Below, one piece after another: positions 38,559-46,616 of a stretch of 64,000 nt of DNA (its first letter is position 1; each line of letters begins with the position of its first letter). The notes below the pieces were generated by a model that worked only from the letters and a program-made list of their open reading frames with translations, did no database searches and was not told the DNA's origin. Location of the stretch: NCBI GenBank assembly GCA_041166025.1, contig JBEAMJ010000007.1:1-64000 (forward strand), read 5' to 3'. This DNA comes from UBA7672 sp041166025. Its GTDB lineage: Bacteria > Pseudomonadota > Alphaproteobacteria > Caulobacterales > Hyphomonadaceae. The position numbers and the translations under genes were made by a program.

Positions 38559-39005
38559 CTACGGGCAGCGGGAATAGGGAGAGGCCGCGCCACCCTCATC
38601 GATCCAGGTGAATGTCTCGGGCGATGACGAGACAAGGCTGAAGTCGCGCTCATAGTCGGGGCCGCCTTCGCCGTCCTTGCACTCAAGCACCATGTGGATG
38701 CCTGCGCCTTCCGGCTCGGTCCGCCTGATCGTACAAGCATCGAGCCCGATGGCGAGGGTCGATGGCGTGATCTCGACCACGCCATCCTTTGCATCATTCG
38801 TGGGCCCGCAGGCCTCCATCGTGATGCCCCAGCGACCCGCGACGCTGTTGAGGATCGCGATCTCCGGCCGGATGCCGGCCGGCCCCGGCTCACCTGCGGG
38901 TGCGGCGGGCGTCGTGGGCGCGGCAGGGGCCGCCGCCTCGTTCGCCGGTGCGGGCGAACACGCCGCAGCCAGCAGGATGACGCCACTGACCAGAAAGATC
39001 TTCAT
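38559..39005 (-). CDS. Hypothetical lipoprotein
   Basis: A 148-residue lipoprotein read from the ATG at 39005. The signal MKIFLVSGVILLAAAC has a lipobox at Cys16. A Pro/Ala-rich linker follows (about 20-45), and then a small domain with four cysteines (MEACGPTND, LDACTIRR, VLECKDGEG, YSRCP) that could form two disulfides. I recognise no domain. It is divergent from the SRAP-like gene and converges with the TonB receptor. Confidence 0.55.
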   Translation of the reverse strand: MKIFLVSGVILLAAACSPAPANEAAAPAAPTTPAAPAGEPGPAGIRPEIAILNSVAGRWGITMEACGPTNDAKDGVVEITPSTLAIGLDACTIRRTEPEGAGIHMVLECKDGEGGPDYERDFSLVSSSPETFTWIDEGGAASPYSRCP

Positions 39006-39117
39006 TGCCTGATGTCCGCTGTCCCACCGCAAAGGTCCCGGCGCACGGGTAAGTGCGCCCGTGCATCGCCGTCAACGCCGCTTTCACCCGTCACGGACAG
39101 GGCCTACTCTTGCCCCT

Positions 39118-39792
39118 ATGACCTCGCGCTTCTTCCGCCGCGCCATCTCGTGGGAGGCGTATCGCGCCGCCATTGATCTCGTGCCCCCGCCGGGCGTTGA
39201 TGCGCCGGAGCCAGCCTACAATATTGCGCCGGGAAGCTTCGTGCCGATCCTGCGTCGCGCGCCCGACGGGGAATACGCCCCGCGCCACGCCATCCAGGTT
39301 GCACCAGCCTACTGGGGCCTCGTGCCAGTCTGGTGGAAACAGCCGCTCACGGAAAAGAAGTTCGCGACCTTCAACGCGCGCGCAGAGACGATCGCCACCA
39401 GCAACACCTTTTCCGGCGCCTTCCGGCAGGGCCGTTGCCTCGTGCCCGCCTCGGGTTTCTATCAGTGGTCCGGCGGCACGCCCTTCGCCTTCGCGCCGAC
39501 GCACACGCCCTGGCTGTGCTTCGCCGGGCTCTGGAGCCGCGCCATGATCGACGGCTCGGAGTTCGACACCTTCGCCATAATCACCTGCGAGCCCAACCTC
39601 GCCCTTGCCGGCCTCGCCTCATCCATGCCGGTGATCCTGGCGCCGCAACACTATGCGCGCTGGCTGGACACGAGCGAGCGCGATCCCCATGCGCTCCTCA
39701 AACCATGCCCCTCCGACTGGCTGCGCACCTGGCCCGCCAGTCCCGGCGTTGGCAATGTGCGCAATCAGGGCGAGGCGTTGCTGGGGGAGTGA
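39118..39792 (+). CDS. SRAP-domain (YedK/HMCES-like) protein lacking catalytic residues
   Basis: A 224-residue SOS-response-associated-peptidase-family protein. The scaffold is clear: YNIAPGSFVPIL, WGLVPVWW, FNARAET (near 85), CLVPASGFYQW (near 108), and SMPVIL (near 168). Family members crosslink to abasic sites in single-stranded DNA through Cys2, exposed after Met removal, using Asn, Glu and His (YedK C2, N75, E105, H160). Here the N-terminus is MTSRF instead of MCGRF; the Glu of GFYEW is Gln; and the HxRMP His and Arg are missing (ASSMP). Only the Asn of NAR-E-T remains. So it may bind DNA without covalent protection, or be a divergent paralogue. The ATG at 39118 is the natural start. Confidence 0.82.
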   Translation: MTSRFFRRAISWEAYRAAIDLVPPPGVDAPEPAYNIAPGSFVPILRRAPDGEYAPRHAIQVAPAYWGLVPVWWKQPLTEKKFATFNARAETIATSNTFSGAFRQGRCLVPASGFYQWSGGTPFAFAPTHTPWLCFAGLWSRAMIDGSEFDTFAIITCEPNLALAGLASSMPVILAPQHYARWLDTSERDPHALLKPCPSDWLRTWPASPGVGNVRNQGEALLGE

Positions 39793-39876
39793 GGGTCACA
39801 CCGCGCCGGATCGTGCGGCTTGCCTCGGCGGCGCGAAGCTTCCTACCCTTGCGCCAGCTTTGTCGGGGAGAATGAC

Positions 39877-40650
39877 ATGAAAGCCGCTCTAGCCGCCGCC
39901 CTCGCGGTGGCCTCGCTCAGCGCATGCGAGACGCTGAACCAGCTGCCGAACGAAGAAGAACTCGCGACCTTCGGACAGGACTCCAATGCTCTCGTCCTCC
40001 TCTCCGCGACCGACAGCTTCGGCTGCGGCACGACGACCCTCGCCTTCATGGACATGGAGTCAAAGGCCAGCTTCGATCGCACCATCCCCACCGGAGATCT
40101 CGCCGCGGCCGTGGTGCGCCCCGGCAACTACCAGCTCTTTTTCGGCAAGTGCGCCGCCGCCGTCGGCGACATGGGCGGCATCATGTTCTGGTTCGACACC
40201 GCGGAGGTAAAGCCGAACGAGGTCGTCTATCTTGGAACCTTCAACATGGACGTGGTCGATGTCACGGCTCAGGCCGGCGTGCTCGACAACATCTTCACGC
40301 TCGGCCTTACCGCGCTCACCGGCACGGCGAGCCAGTATCCCGTCTATGACATGCGCGATGAGACCGGCCGCATCCGGGAGTTGCTGCGCAGGCAGTATCC
40401 GCAATTTGCCGACAGCATGATCACGCGCGTGCCCGCCGCCATCCTCTTGCGCGAGGATTTCGCCCAGGCCTTCCGCAACGCGTATGCGCCGCGCGCCGAC
40501 GGCTCCTTCCCGACCGAGGAGGAAGCCCAGGCCCGCCTCGACAGCGAGATCGACAAGGCGATCGAGGCCTCACTCGCGCGCTATCAGGCCGCCCATCCGC
40601 AGCCGGACCGCGCGGCCGAGCCGCTCGTCGTCGAGAGGCCGGCGTCCTGA
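39877..40650 (+). CDS. Hypothetical lipoprotein
   Basis: A 257-residue lipoprotein. The ATG at 39877 follows GGGGAG and begins MKAALAAALAVASLSAC with a lipobox Cys17. The mature protein has a beta-rich half (about 35-135) and a helical C-terminal half with alternating charged residues (about 175-250, rich in E, R, D, A). I know no domain of this kind. Its two neighbours on the same strand (SRAP-like gene and a secreted protein) are separated by 84 and 207 bases, so it is probably transcribed alone. Confidence 0.55.
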   Translation: MKAALAAALAVASLSACETLNQLPNEEELATFGQDSNALVLLSATDSFGCGTTTLAFMDMESKASFDRTIPTGDLAAAVVRPGNYQLFFGKCAAAVGDMGGIMFWFDTAEVKPNEVVYLGTFNMDVVDVTAQAGVLDNIFTLGLTALTGTASQYPVYDMRDETGRIRELLRRQYPQFADSMITRVPAAILLREDFAQAFRNAYAPRADGSFPTEEEAQARLDSEIDKAIEASLARYQAAHPQPDRAAEPLVVERPAS

Positions 40651-40857
40651 GACGGGCCACAGGCCTCCAGCCGCGTGCAACCTGTCAGGACTGGGCCGCT
40701 CCTCGCACGCGCAGCATTTCCGGACCCATCGCGGCCCCGCGAAGAATGACAATTGAGGCAGCGCGCAGCTGAAGCTCTGGCGCGTGCGTCCAGCTTGACC
40801 CGAAACCGGATATCCAAAACACTCGCTTGCATAACAACAAGAAGGGTCGACACCCCC

Positions 40858-41862
40858 ATGCCAATCCCAAAGCGCTTCCTTGAGCTTGTACGTGCCGGGC
40901 TGGTCGCTTCCCTCTTCGCTCCCATCGCTATCTCACAGACGCCGCAGCAAGCGCCAGCGGCCTACGTGCCGACCGAAACGCGCGCCGATCCCGATCTGCC
41001 GCGAACGTCCTTCGGCCATCCCAGCCTCGAAGGTGTCTGGGGCTCCAACTGGGTCCTGCCGCTCGAGGCATCCTCGCGCGTGCCGATGCTGGTGCTGCCG
41101 GAAGAAGTCGCGCAGGGTTATGCCGCCGCCTATGCCAAGGGGGTTGGTGACGCGCTTGACCGGCAGCTCGATCCCGAAGTGCCCGAGACCATGCGCAATG
41201 TCGAAGGCCTCCCCCTGGTGCGCGGCGAGCGGCGCGCACGGGCCGTGGTGATTCCGGCCAACGGCATGCTTCCCTACACCGCCAAGGCGCGCGCCGAATC
41301 CGAACGCGGACAGCCCGGCGGCGGCTACAACAATCCCGAAGAGCGTCCCAACTGGGAGCGCTGCGTGCGAAGCCTCGGCCAGCCGCCGCTATACCCCATC
41401 GGCAATACGCCGCGCCAGATCATCCAGAGACCCGACAAGGTGATCATCTTCACCGAGTATGGCGGGGAGGCGCGGATCATCCCGTTCAGCGACACGCACA
41501 AGCCGAAAATGTTCTGGGATCTCCTGGGTGACGCCATCGCGCATTGGGAGGGAAACACGCTGGTCATCGAAACCATCGGTCTGCCGGAGGCGGACAGGGT
41601 GCGTCTGTTCCCGTCCTTCGTGGTGTCAGGCAAGGCGACCGTGATCGAACGCTACACACGCCTTGGCATGGACGAGTTGCTCTATCAGTTCACGGTCATC
41701 GATCCGGACGTCTACACCGAACCATGGCTGGCCGAGTATTCCATCTACCCGATTGAGGGGGGCATTTATGAGCACGCCTGTCATGAGGGCAATTATGCGA
41801 TGAACAATATCCTGCTCGGGGGCCGCATCGCTGACGCGCGCAAGGCCCCAAGACCCGACTAG
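40858..41862 (+). CDS. Secreted protein of a widespread unknown family
   Basis: A 334-residue periplasmic protein. A signal peptide (about 1-26, VASLFAPIAISQ) starts at the ATG at 40858. The C-terminal half holds the conserved stretch GDAIAHWEGNTLVIETIGL (near 225-245) and ends with YEHACHEGNYAMNNILLGGR, hallmarks of an abundant uncharacterised family in Acidobacteria and Alphaproteobacteria. No catalytic residues are known. It precedes a crotonase gene by 86 bases without clear coupling. Confidence 0.65.
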   Translation: MPIPKRFLELVRAGLVASLFAPIAISQTPQQAPAAYVPTETRADPDLPRTSFGHPSLEGVWGSNWVLPLEASSRVPMLVLPEEVAQGYAAAYAKGVGDALDRQLDPEVPETMRNVEGLPLVRGERRARAVVIPANGMLPYTAKARAESERGQPGGGYNNPEERPNWERCVRSLGQPPLYPIGNTPRQIIQRPDKVIIFTEYGGEARIIPFSDTHKPKMFWDLLGDAIAHWEGNTLVIETIGLPEADRVRLFPSFVVSGKATVIERYTRLGMDELLYQFTVIDPDVYTEPWLAEYSIYPIEGGIYEHACHEGNYAMNNILLGGRIADARKAPRPD

Positions 41863-41948
41863 AGCGCCGCCCCGTCGCGTCGGGTCTGGGGGCTGGATCC
41901 AGCGCACAGCAAACCTCTCCTCTACCTGATCGGGATAGGAGCCCGGCG

Positions 41949-42722
41949 ATGACGACCGACTATATCAACTATTCTGTCGCGGGCCGCATCGCCACGATCA
42001 CTCTGGCGCGGCCTCCGCTCAACGCCTTCTCGCTCGCCTTCCTCGACGAGATCATCACCGCCCTCCGCCGCGCCGGCGCCGACCCGGATGTGCGGGTCGT
42101 GATCCTGGCGAGCGACATCCCGCTGATATTCTGCGCCGGGCTTGACCTCGACATCATCCTTGGCAGCGATGCGACGACGATCCGCGCCTTCCTGAACCGA
42201 CTCTACATCGAGCTCTGGGATGTGCAGCGAAACCTCGGCAAGCCCAGCATCGCCGCTGTCGATGGCGCAGCACGCGGCGGCGGCATGACGCTCGCCATCT
42301 CCTGCGACATGATTGTGGCCGGCGAGGCTGCAACATTCGGCTATCCCGAGATCAACCTTGCCTTGCCCCCGGCCATCCACTTCGCCCACCTGCACAGGGT
42401 CATCGGCCGCTATCGCGCCTTTGACGTCCTGTTCACCGCGCGCACGTTCAGCGCACATGAAGCGCTGTCTCTCGGACTCGCCAGCCGCCTCGCGCCTGCC
42501 GCCCTGCCCGCAGCGATCGAGGCCGCTCGCGCCATCGCGGAAAAATCTCCCGCCGCCATCGCGTTGAGCCGCGCAGCCTTCCACCGCGAGGCCGACCGTG
42601 ACTACACCGAAGCCGTCGCGCGGGCCGTGGACGATTTCTGCACGGCCGCCGTGACGCCCCACGCGCAGGAAGGCCTCCGCGCCTTCCTCGAAAAGCGCAA
42701 GCCCGACTGGCCGCGCCAGTAG
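41949..42722 (+). CDS. Enoyl-CoA hydratase/isomerase family protein
   Basis: A 257-residue crotonase-fold enzyme. The oxyanion-hole region IFCAGLDLDIIL (about 58-70) and DGAARGGGMTLAISCD (about 100-115) are present. The catalytic Glu of the second position is kept in GYPEINLAL (Glu134), but the first catalytic Glu (GGGCELA in hydratases) is Thr in GGGMTLA. With only one Glu, isomerase or another crotonase chemistry is more likely than simple hydration. AGGAG precedes the ATG. The substrate is unknown. Confidence 0.8.
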   Translation: MTTDYINYSVAGRIATITLARPPLNAFSLAFLDEIITALRRAGADPDVRVVILASDIPLIFCAGLDLDIILGSDATTIRAFLNRLYIELWDVQRNLGKPSIAAVDGAARGGGMTLAISCDMIVAGEAATFGYPEINLALPPAIHFAHLHRVIGRYRAFDVLFTARTFSAHEALSLGLASRLAPAALPAAIEAARAIAEKSPAAIALSRAAFHREADRDYTEAVARAVDDFCTAAVTPHAQEGLRAFLEKRKPDWPRQ

Positions 42723-42733
42723 CCGCGCCTGCG

Positions 42734-43126
42734 CTACTGTCGCACCGCGTTCCAGTTGAACAGGAAGTCGCGATGCTCCGCCCAGGTCTGGCCGTGCATT
42801 GTCCCGGCATCGACCAGGCACGCTGCAGAATGATACGGCCCCGCCCCGTCCGTCGTGCGGAAGCTCACACATGTACGGCCGCGATCTGTCTTCCATCGTC
42901 CGCCGAGAATCTCGCTGTCGTAGAACGACCCCGTCACCGTGCCGTCCGGCTTGAGCGCCAGCTCCATCGCCTTGGTGTAGGGCTCAGCCGGGTTGGTCGA
43001 GAGGTCGACTGTCCATCGCCCGTCCAGGCTTCCGATGGCGCCGGTCCACGCCGGCAGGCCCGCGCAACCGGCAAGTCCCGCCGCCAACGCCGCCACGCCT
43101 GCCCACGCTGCGCTCCGCCGCATCAT
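42734..43126 (-). CDS. Hypothetical lipoprotein
   Basis: A 130-residue lipoprotein with lipobox AAGLAGC (Cys21). The mature part looks like a small calycin-like or META-type beta-sheet: LDGRWTVDLSTNPAEPY and LKPDGTVTGSFYDSEILGGRW. It contains two cysteines (RTCVSF, SAACLVD). It is divergent from the VOC operon and ends 11 bases past the crotonase stop. Function unknown. Confidence 0.55.
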   Translation of the reverse strand: MMRRSAAWAGVAALAAGLAGCAGLPAWTGAIGSLDGRWTVDLSTNPAEPYTKAMELALKPDGTVTGSFYDSEILGGRWKTDRGRTCVSFRTTDGAGPYHSAACLVDAGTMHGQTWAEHRDFLFNWNAVRQ

Positions 43127-43212
43127 CTACCCTTTCGCTGATCGTTCCCCTGATATGCGCCTCCGGCCGAACCGGATCGTCTGGGTCGCCGCGATCCGGC
43201 TTGAGCTATTAT

Positions 43213-43239
43213 TTTCTGTTTTGTAGAAATATTTCTGTT
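43213..43239 (+). promoter_or_regulatory. Palindrome and direct repeats ahead of the VOC-ArsR-SRPBCC operon
   Basis: A 12-bp perfect palindrome AGAAATATTTCT (43225-43236) sits between two copies of TTTCTGTT (43213-43220 and 43232-43239, start-to-start 19). This AT-rich patch is 38 bases upstream of the first start at 43278. It is a good candidate for the operator bound by the ArsR-type protein encoded in the operon. Binding is inferred. Confidence 0.45.
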
Positions 43240-43277
43240 CTGCGTAACTTTGACTTCGTCACGCCGGGATCCCAGCC

Positions 43278-43745
43278 ATGACTCATCCCGCCATCACGCC
43301 CGCCCTGTTCTATCGCGACCCACGCGCCGCGCTCGCCTTCCTGCATAAGGCGTTCGGCTTCGAACTCGAGCTTCTGATTGAGGACGAACATGGCGGACTG
43401 CAGCATTCGCAGCTGCGCTTCGGCGGCGGCCTCATCATGGTCGGCACGGAATGGGACGAAAAGCGCCGCAGCCCTGCCTCGGTGGAGGGCCGCAACACGC
43501 AGACCATCCACGTCCACCTGGCAGAGCAGTCCGCAGACGCGCATTGCACGGCGGCTAAAGCCGCCGGCGCCGAAATTCTCGTGGAGCCAGCTAACCAGTT
43601 CTATGGCGAGCGCACCTATCAGGCGCGCGATCCGGAAGGCCACATCTGGTCATTCGCGCAAACCATTGGCCATGTCGAACCCGCCGACTGGGACAAGGCC
43701 ACCGGCCTTCGCACATGGGCGCGCGAAGGCTATGGCAAGGCATGA
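43278..43745 (+). CDS. VOC/glyoxalase-family protein
   Basis: A 155-residue vicinal-oxygen-chelate protein (PhnB/glyoxalase-like fold). It has paired beta-alpha-beta units with ALFYRDPRAALAFLHKAFGF at the start and YQARDPEGHIWSFAQ near 120, which carries a possible metal-ligand Glu/His. No enzyme reaction can be assigned. Its TGA overlaps the next ATG (ATGA). First gene of a three-gene operon with an ArsR regulator and an SRPBCC protein. This trio, common in Alphaproteobacteria, suggests a role in detoxifying small molecules. Confidence 0.8.
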   Translation: MTHPAITPALFYRDPRAALAFLHKAFGFELELLIEDEHGGLQHSQLRFGGGLIMVGTEWDEKRRSPASVEGRNTQTIHVHLAEQSADAHCTAAKAAGAEILVEPANQFYGERTYQARDPEGHIWSFAQTIGHVEPADWDKATGLRTWAREGYGKA

Positions 43746-44122
43746 ACGCCAGCCGCAAGCCCCGCAGCCAACCCGGCATCGATGAGCTGTTCGCGGCGCT
43801 GTCTGATCCCTCGCGCCGCCGCGCCGTCGAACTCCTCGGACAGCGCCCCCGGCGCGCAGGCGAACTCGCGGAGCTTCTCGGCCTCCCCGCCTCCGCCATG
43901 AGCCGCCACCTGAAAGAACTCAAGTCCGCCGGCCTCGTCGCCGAAACCCATCCGGCATTCGATGCGCGCGTTCGCGTCTATGCTCTCAACAGCCAGCGCC
44001 TAGCCGACCTCAAGGCCTGGCTTGCGCGCGCCGAACAGGGCCGGAGCGAGCAGCTCTCATCCTTTGCGGCGCACGTCGCCGACCAGCAGCGGAAAAAGCC
44101 CGGCCGGCGCCGCACAACATGA
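43742..44122 (+). CDS. ArsR-family transcriptional regulator
   Basis: A 126-residue winged-helix repressor. The HTH is LLGQRPRRAGELAELLG then SAMSRHLKELKSAGLV (about 30-70). No metal-binding cysteine motif (CVC) is present, so this is not the classical metal sensor. It belongs to the group fused by context to SRPBCC/VOC genes and probably senses a small organic ligand or acts through partner proteins. ATGA overlaps on both sides couple it to the neighbours. A palindrome at 43225-43236 is its likely site. Confidence 0.85.
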   Translation: MNASRKPRSQPGIDELFAALSDPSRRRAVELLGQRPRRAGELAELLGLPASAMSRHLKELKSAGLVAETHPAFDARVRVYALNSQRLADLKAWLARAEQGRSEQLSSFAAHVADQQRKKPGRRRTT

Positions 44123-44637
44123 CGTCTCGCGTCCTCGTCTCGCTCCGCGTTCCGTGCACGCCAGAAGAAGCCTTCCGTTACTTCACGCAGGACATCGGCC
44201 AATGGTGGACCGACAGCGATCTCTTCCTGTTCACCCCGCGCAGTCCGGGAAGGCTCGCCTTTGAACCGCCCGATGCCGCCGGCAGGGGCGGCCGTCTCGT
44301 CGAGCGCCTGCGCAATGGCAGCCTCTTCGAGATCGGCCCTGTGCGCGTCTGGATCCCGGGTGAGCGACTCGTTGTCGGCTGGCGCCACGCCAGCTTCGGC
44401 CCGGATCACGCCACCGAGGTCGAGGTCCGCTTTGAGCCTGTTGAAGGCAAAGGCGGCCTTGAGACGCGTGTCAGCGTCGAACATCGTGGCTGGGAATCGG
44501 TGCCACAAGAACATGTCGCGCGGCATGGCTTCCCGCTTCAGGCCACCAACCAGCGCCAGGGTGAACAATGGCGCGCCGGACTTGAAGCCCTGAGGCAATG
44601 TGTGATGGCAACAATTCGTCCACGCCTTCCTGATTGA
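44119..44637 (+). CDS. SRPBCC (AHSA1/START-like) domain protein
   Basis: A 172-residue single-domain protein of the AHSA1-like branch of the SRPBCC fold, which forms a deep hydrophobic ligand pocket. Signature pieces: VPCTPEEAFRYFTQDIGQWW at the start and WIPGERLVVGWRH near 78. The C-terminal helix is WRAGLEALRQCV. The ligand is unknown. Third gene of the VOC-ArsR-SRPBCC operon, starting inside the ArsR stop codon (ATGA). Confidence 0.82.
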   Translation: MTSRVLVSLRVPCTPEEAFRYFTQDIGQWWTDSDLFLFTPRSPGRLAFEPPDAAGRGGRLVERLRNGSLFEIGPVRVWIPGERLVVGWRHASFGPDHATEVEVRFEPVEGKGGLETRVSVEHRGWESVPQEHVARHGFPLQATNQRQGEQWRAGLEALRQCVMATIRPRLPD

Positions 44638-44704
44638 ATGCCCCAGATTGACCGCCGGAGGCCGCCCGGCGTATCCGCGCTCGTCGCACGTTGGGGAACC
44701 GGAC

Positions 44705-46072
44705 ATGTCTGTTGCACAGGCCACGTCTCCACCTCCCGGCGCGCGGCGCGCCGGCGGCAACGCCTTCTTCTTCATCATCGTCACAGTGTTCATCGACATG
44801 ATGGCCTTCGCCGTCATCATGCCGTCGATGCCCTACCTGATGGCTGAGCTCATCAACGGCGAAGCGGCCCTGGCCAACGCCCGTGACCTCGCTGCGAGCG
44901 GTAACGCACTTCCGCTGGAAGCCATGCTGTCGGAAGCTGCCCCCTGGGGCGGCTACATCACCATGGTCTATGCGATCATGAACTTCCTCTCGGCGCCCAT
45001 TCTCGGCGGCCTCTCCGACCGTTTCGGCCGCCGCCCGGTCCTGCTGGTCTCCATCGGCACACTGGCAATCGACTTCCTCATCATGGGCCTTGCCCACACC
45101 ATCTGGCTGCTCTTCCTCGGCCGCGTCCTTTCGGGGATCTCCGGCGCAACGCATTCCACCGCCGCCGCCTACATCGCCGACGTCACCGAGCCGGAAAAGC
45201 GCGCCCAGGCTTTTGGCATGCTCGGCGCCGCCTTCGGTCTCGGCTTCATCCTCGGACCGGCGATCGGGGGCTTCCTCGGCCAGTTCGATCCGCGCTACCC
45301 CTTCTTCGCGTCCGCCGCGCTGGCGCTCATCAATTTCTGCTACGGCCTCTTCGTCCTGCCGGAATCCCTCAGCAAGGAAAACCGCCGTCGCTTCGAGTGG
45401 AAGCGCGCCAACGCCTTCGGCGCCTTCGCCCATCTCGGCAAGGTGCCCTTCCTCGCCTGGTTCATGCTGGCGCTTGGCCTCTTCCAGTTCTCCTACTGGG
45501 TCTATCCGGCGACCTTCAACTACTACGCCGGCGTCAATTTCGGCTGGGGCGAGGGCATGATCGGCCTTGCGCTGATGATCGTCGGAATCGGCTCGGCGGT
45601 CGTACAGGGCGCCCTCATCGGCCCGATCATCAAGCGCTTCGGCCCCACCAACACTGCCGTCTTCGGCTTCCTCATCTGTGTCGTGACCTTCGCGGCCTAC
45701 GCTGCGGCGACCGAGGGGTGGATGGTCTATTTCATCATCCCGTTCGGCGCCCTTGCCGGCGTGCTCGGTCCGGCAATGAACCAGATCATGTCGGTGCGAA
45801 CGCCAAAGAATGCGCAGGGCGAGCTTCAGGGCGCCATCGCCAGCGTCAACTCACTTTCCAACATGGTGGCGCCGCTGGCCCTCACCCAGACCTTCCACTA
45901 TTTCACCGCACCCGGCGCGCCCACTTTCTTCCCCGGCGCGGCCTTCGCGCTCGCCGCGGTGTTCTGCGCCGTCTCGCTGCTGCCGCTGATGCGCGGCCTT
46001 GCAGTCGCCCCGAAGGTCGAGGACACACCCGTCCCACAACCCGCGCAGGCGTCCGCCTCGCAGTCCGCATAG
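44705..46072 (+). CDS. MFS transporter, Tet-like (DHA1) efflux family
   Basis: A 455-residue inner-membrane secondary transporter. The ATG at 44705 begins the protein. It has about 12 helices with motif A as GGLSDRFGRRPVLLVS (about 95) and motif C as GFILGPAIGGFLG (about 165). This is the TetA/multidrug H+ antiporter branch, which usually exports drugs or small metabolites. The first extracellular loop (about 35 residues) is longer than usual. There is a cytoplasmic Pro/Ala-rich C-terminus. The substrate is unknown. The gmhB-like gene follows after 18 bases and may be cotranscribed. Confidence 0.87.
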   Translation: MSVAQATSPPPGARRAGGNAFFFIIVTVFIDMMAFAVIMPSMPYLMAELINGEAALANARDLAASGNALPLEAMLSEAAPWGGYITMVYAIMNFLSAPILGGLSDRFGRRPVLLVSIGTLAIDFLIMGLAHTIWLLFLGRVLSGISGATHSTAAAYIADVTEPEKRAQAFGMLGAAFGLGFILGPAIGGFLGQFDPRYPFFASAALALINFCYGLFVLPESLSKENRRRFEWKRANAFGAFAHLGKVPFLAWFMLALGLFQFSYWVYPATFNYYAGVNFGWGEGMIGLALMIVGIGSAVVQGALIGPIIKRFGPTNTAVFGFLICVVTFAAYAAATEGWMVYFIIPFGALAGVLGPAMNQIMSVRTPKNAQGELQGAIASVNSLSNMVAPLALTQTFHYFTAPGAPTFFPGAAFALAAVFCAVSLLPLMRGLAVAPKVEDTPVPQPAQASASQSA

Positions 46073-46090
46073 AGTACAGCCTGCCCACAC

Positions 46091-46615
46091 ATGCCAGACG
46101 CCCGCCCCGCCCTCTTCCTCGACCGCGACGGCGTCATCAATGTCGACCGCCACTACATCTTCCGCCGCGAGGACTTCGAATGGATGCCGGGCGCGCAGGA
46201 TGTCATCCGCCGTTTCAACGCCATGGGCTGGTGGGTCTTCGTCGTCACCAACCAGTCCGGCATCGCCCGCGGCTTCTACACCGAAGACGACATGCAGGTC
46301 CTGCACGACTGGATGAACGCCGAACTCACAGGGGCCGGCGCCCGCATCGACCGGATCTATCACTGCCCCTTCCATGAAGACGGCACGATCGAGCGCTACC
46401 GGCGCGACAGCTACGACCGGAAGCCCAAGCCCGGCATGCTGATCCGCGCGATGACGGACTTCCCCGTCATCAAGGAGCGCTCCTTCCTCATCGGCGACAA
46501 GCAGGCCGATCTCGACGCTGCAAAGGCCGCCGGCGTGCGCGGCTTCCTCTTCACCGGCGGGGACCTCTCCCAGTTCGCAGACTGGGCGCTGGCCGATCTG
46601 GGCGAGGGGCGGTAA
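46091..46615 (+). CDS. gmhB: HAD-family D,D-heptose-1,7-bisphosphate 7-phosphatase-like (GmhB)
   Basis: A 174-residue HAD phosphatase. Motif I is FLDRDGVINVD (nucleophile Asp in DxD near 11), motif II is VTNQSGIARG, motif III is YDRKPKPGM, and motif IV is IGDKQADLDAA. The GmhB group dephosphorylates heptose bisphosphate for LPS core. Typical GmhB holds a Zn2+ with C-x-H and C-x-C. Here only the first Cys and His (HCPFHED) remain, and the C-x-C has become S-Y-D in front of RKP. It may be a Zn-free GmhB or a related phosphatase. Context (a transporter ahead) gives no further clue. Confidence 0.75.
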   Translation: MPDARPALFLDRDGVINVDRHYIFRREDFEWMPGAQDVIRRFNAMGWWVFVVTNQSGIARGFYTEDDMQVLHDWMNAELTGAGARIDRIYHCPFHEDGTIERYRRDSYDRKPKPGMLIRAMTDFPVIKERSFLIGDKQADLDAAKAAGVRGFLFTGGDLSQFADWALADLGEGR

Positions 46616-46616
46616 C

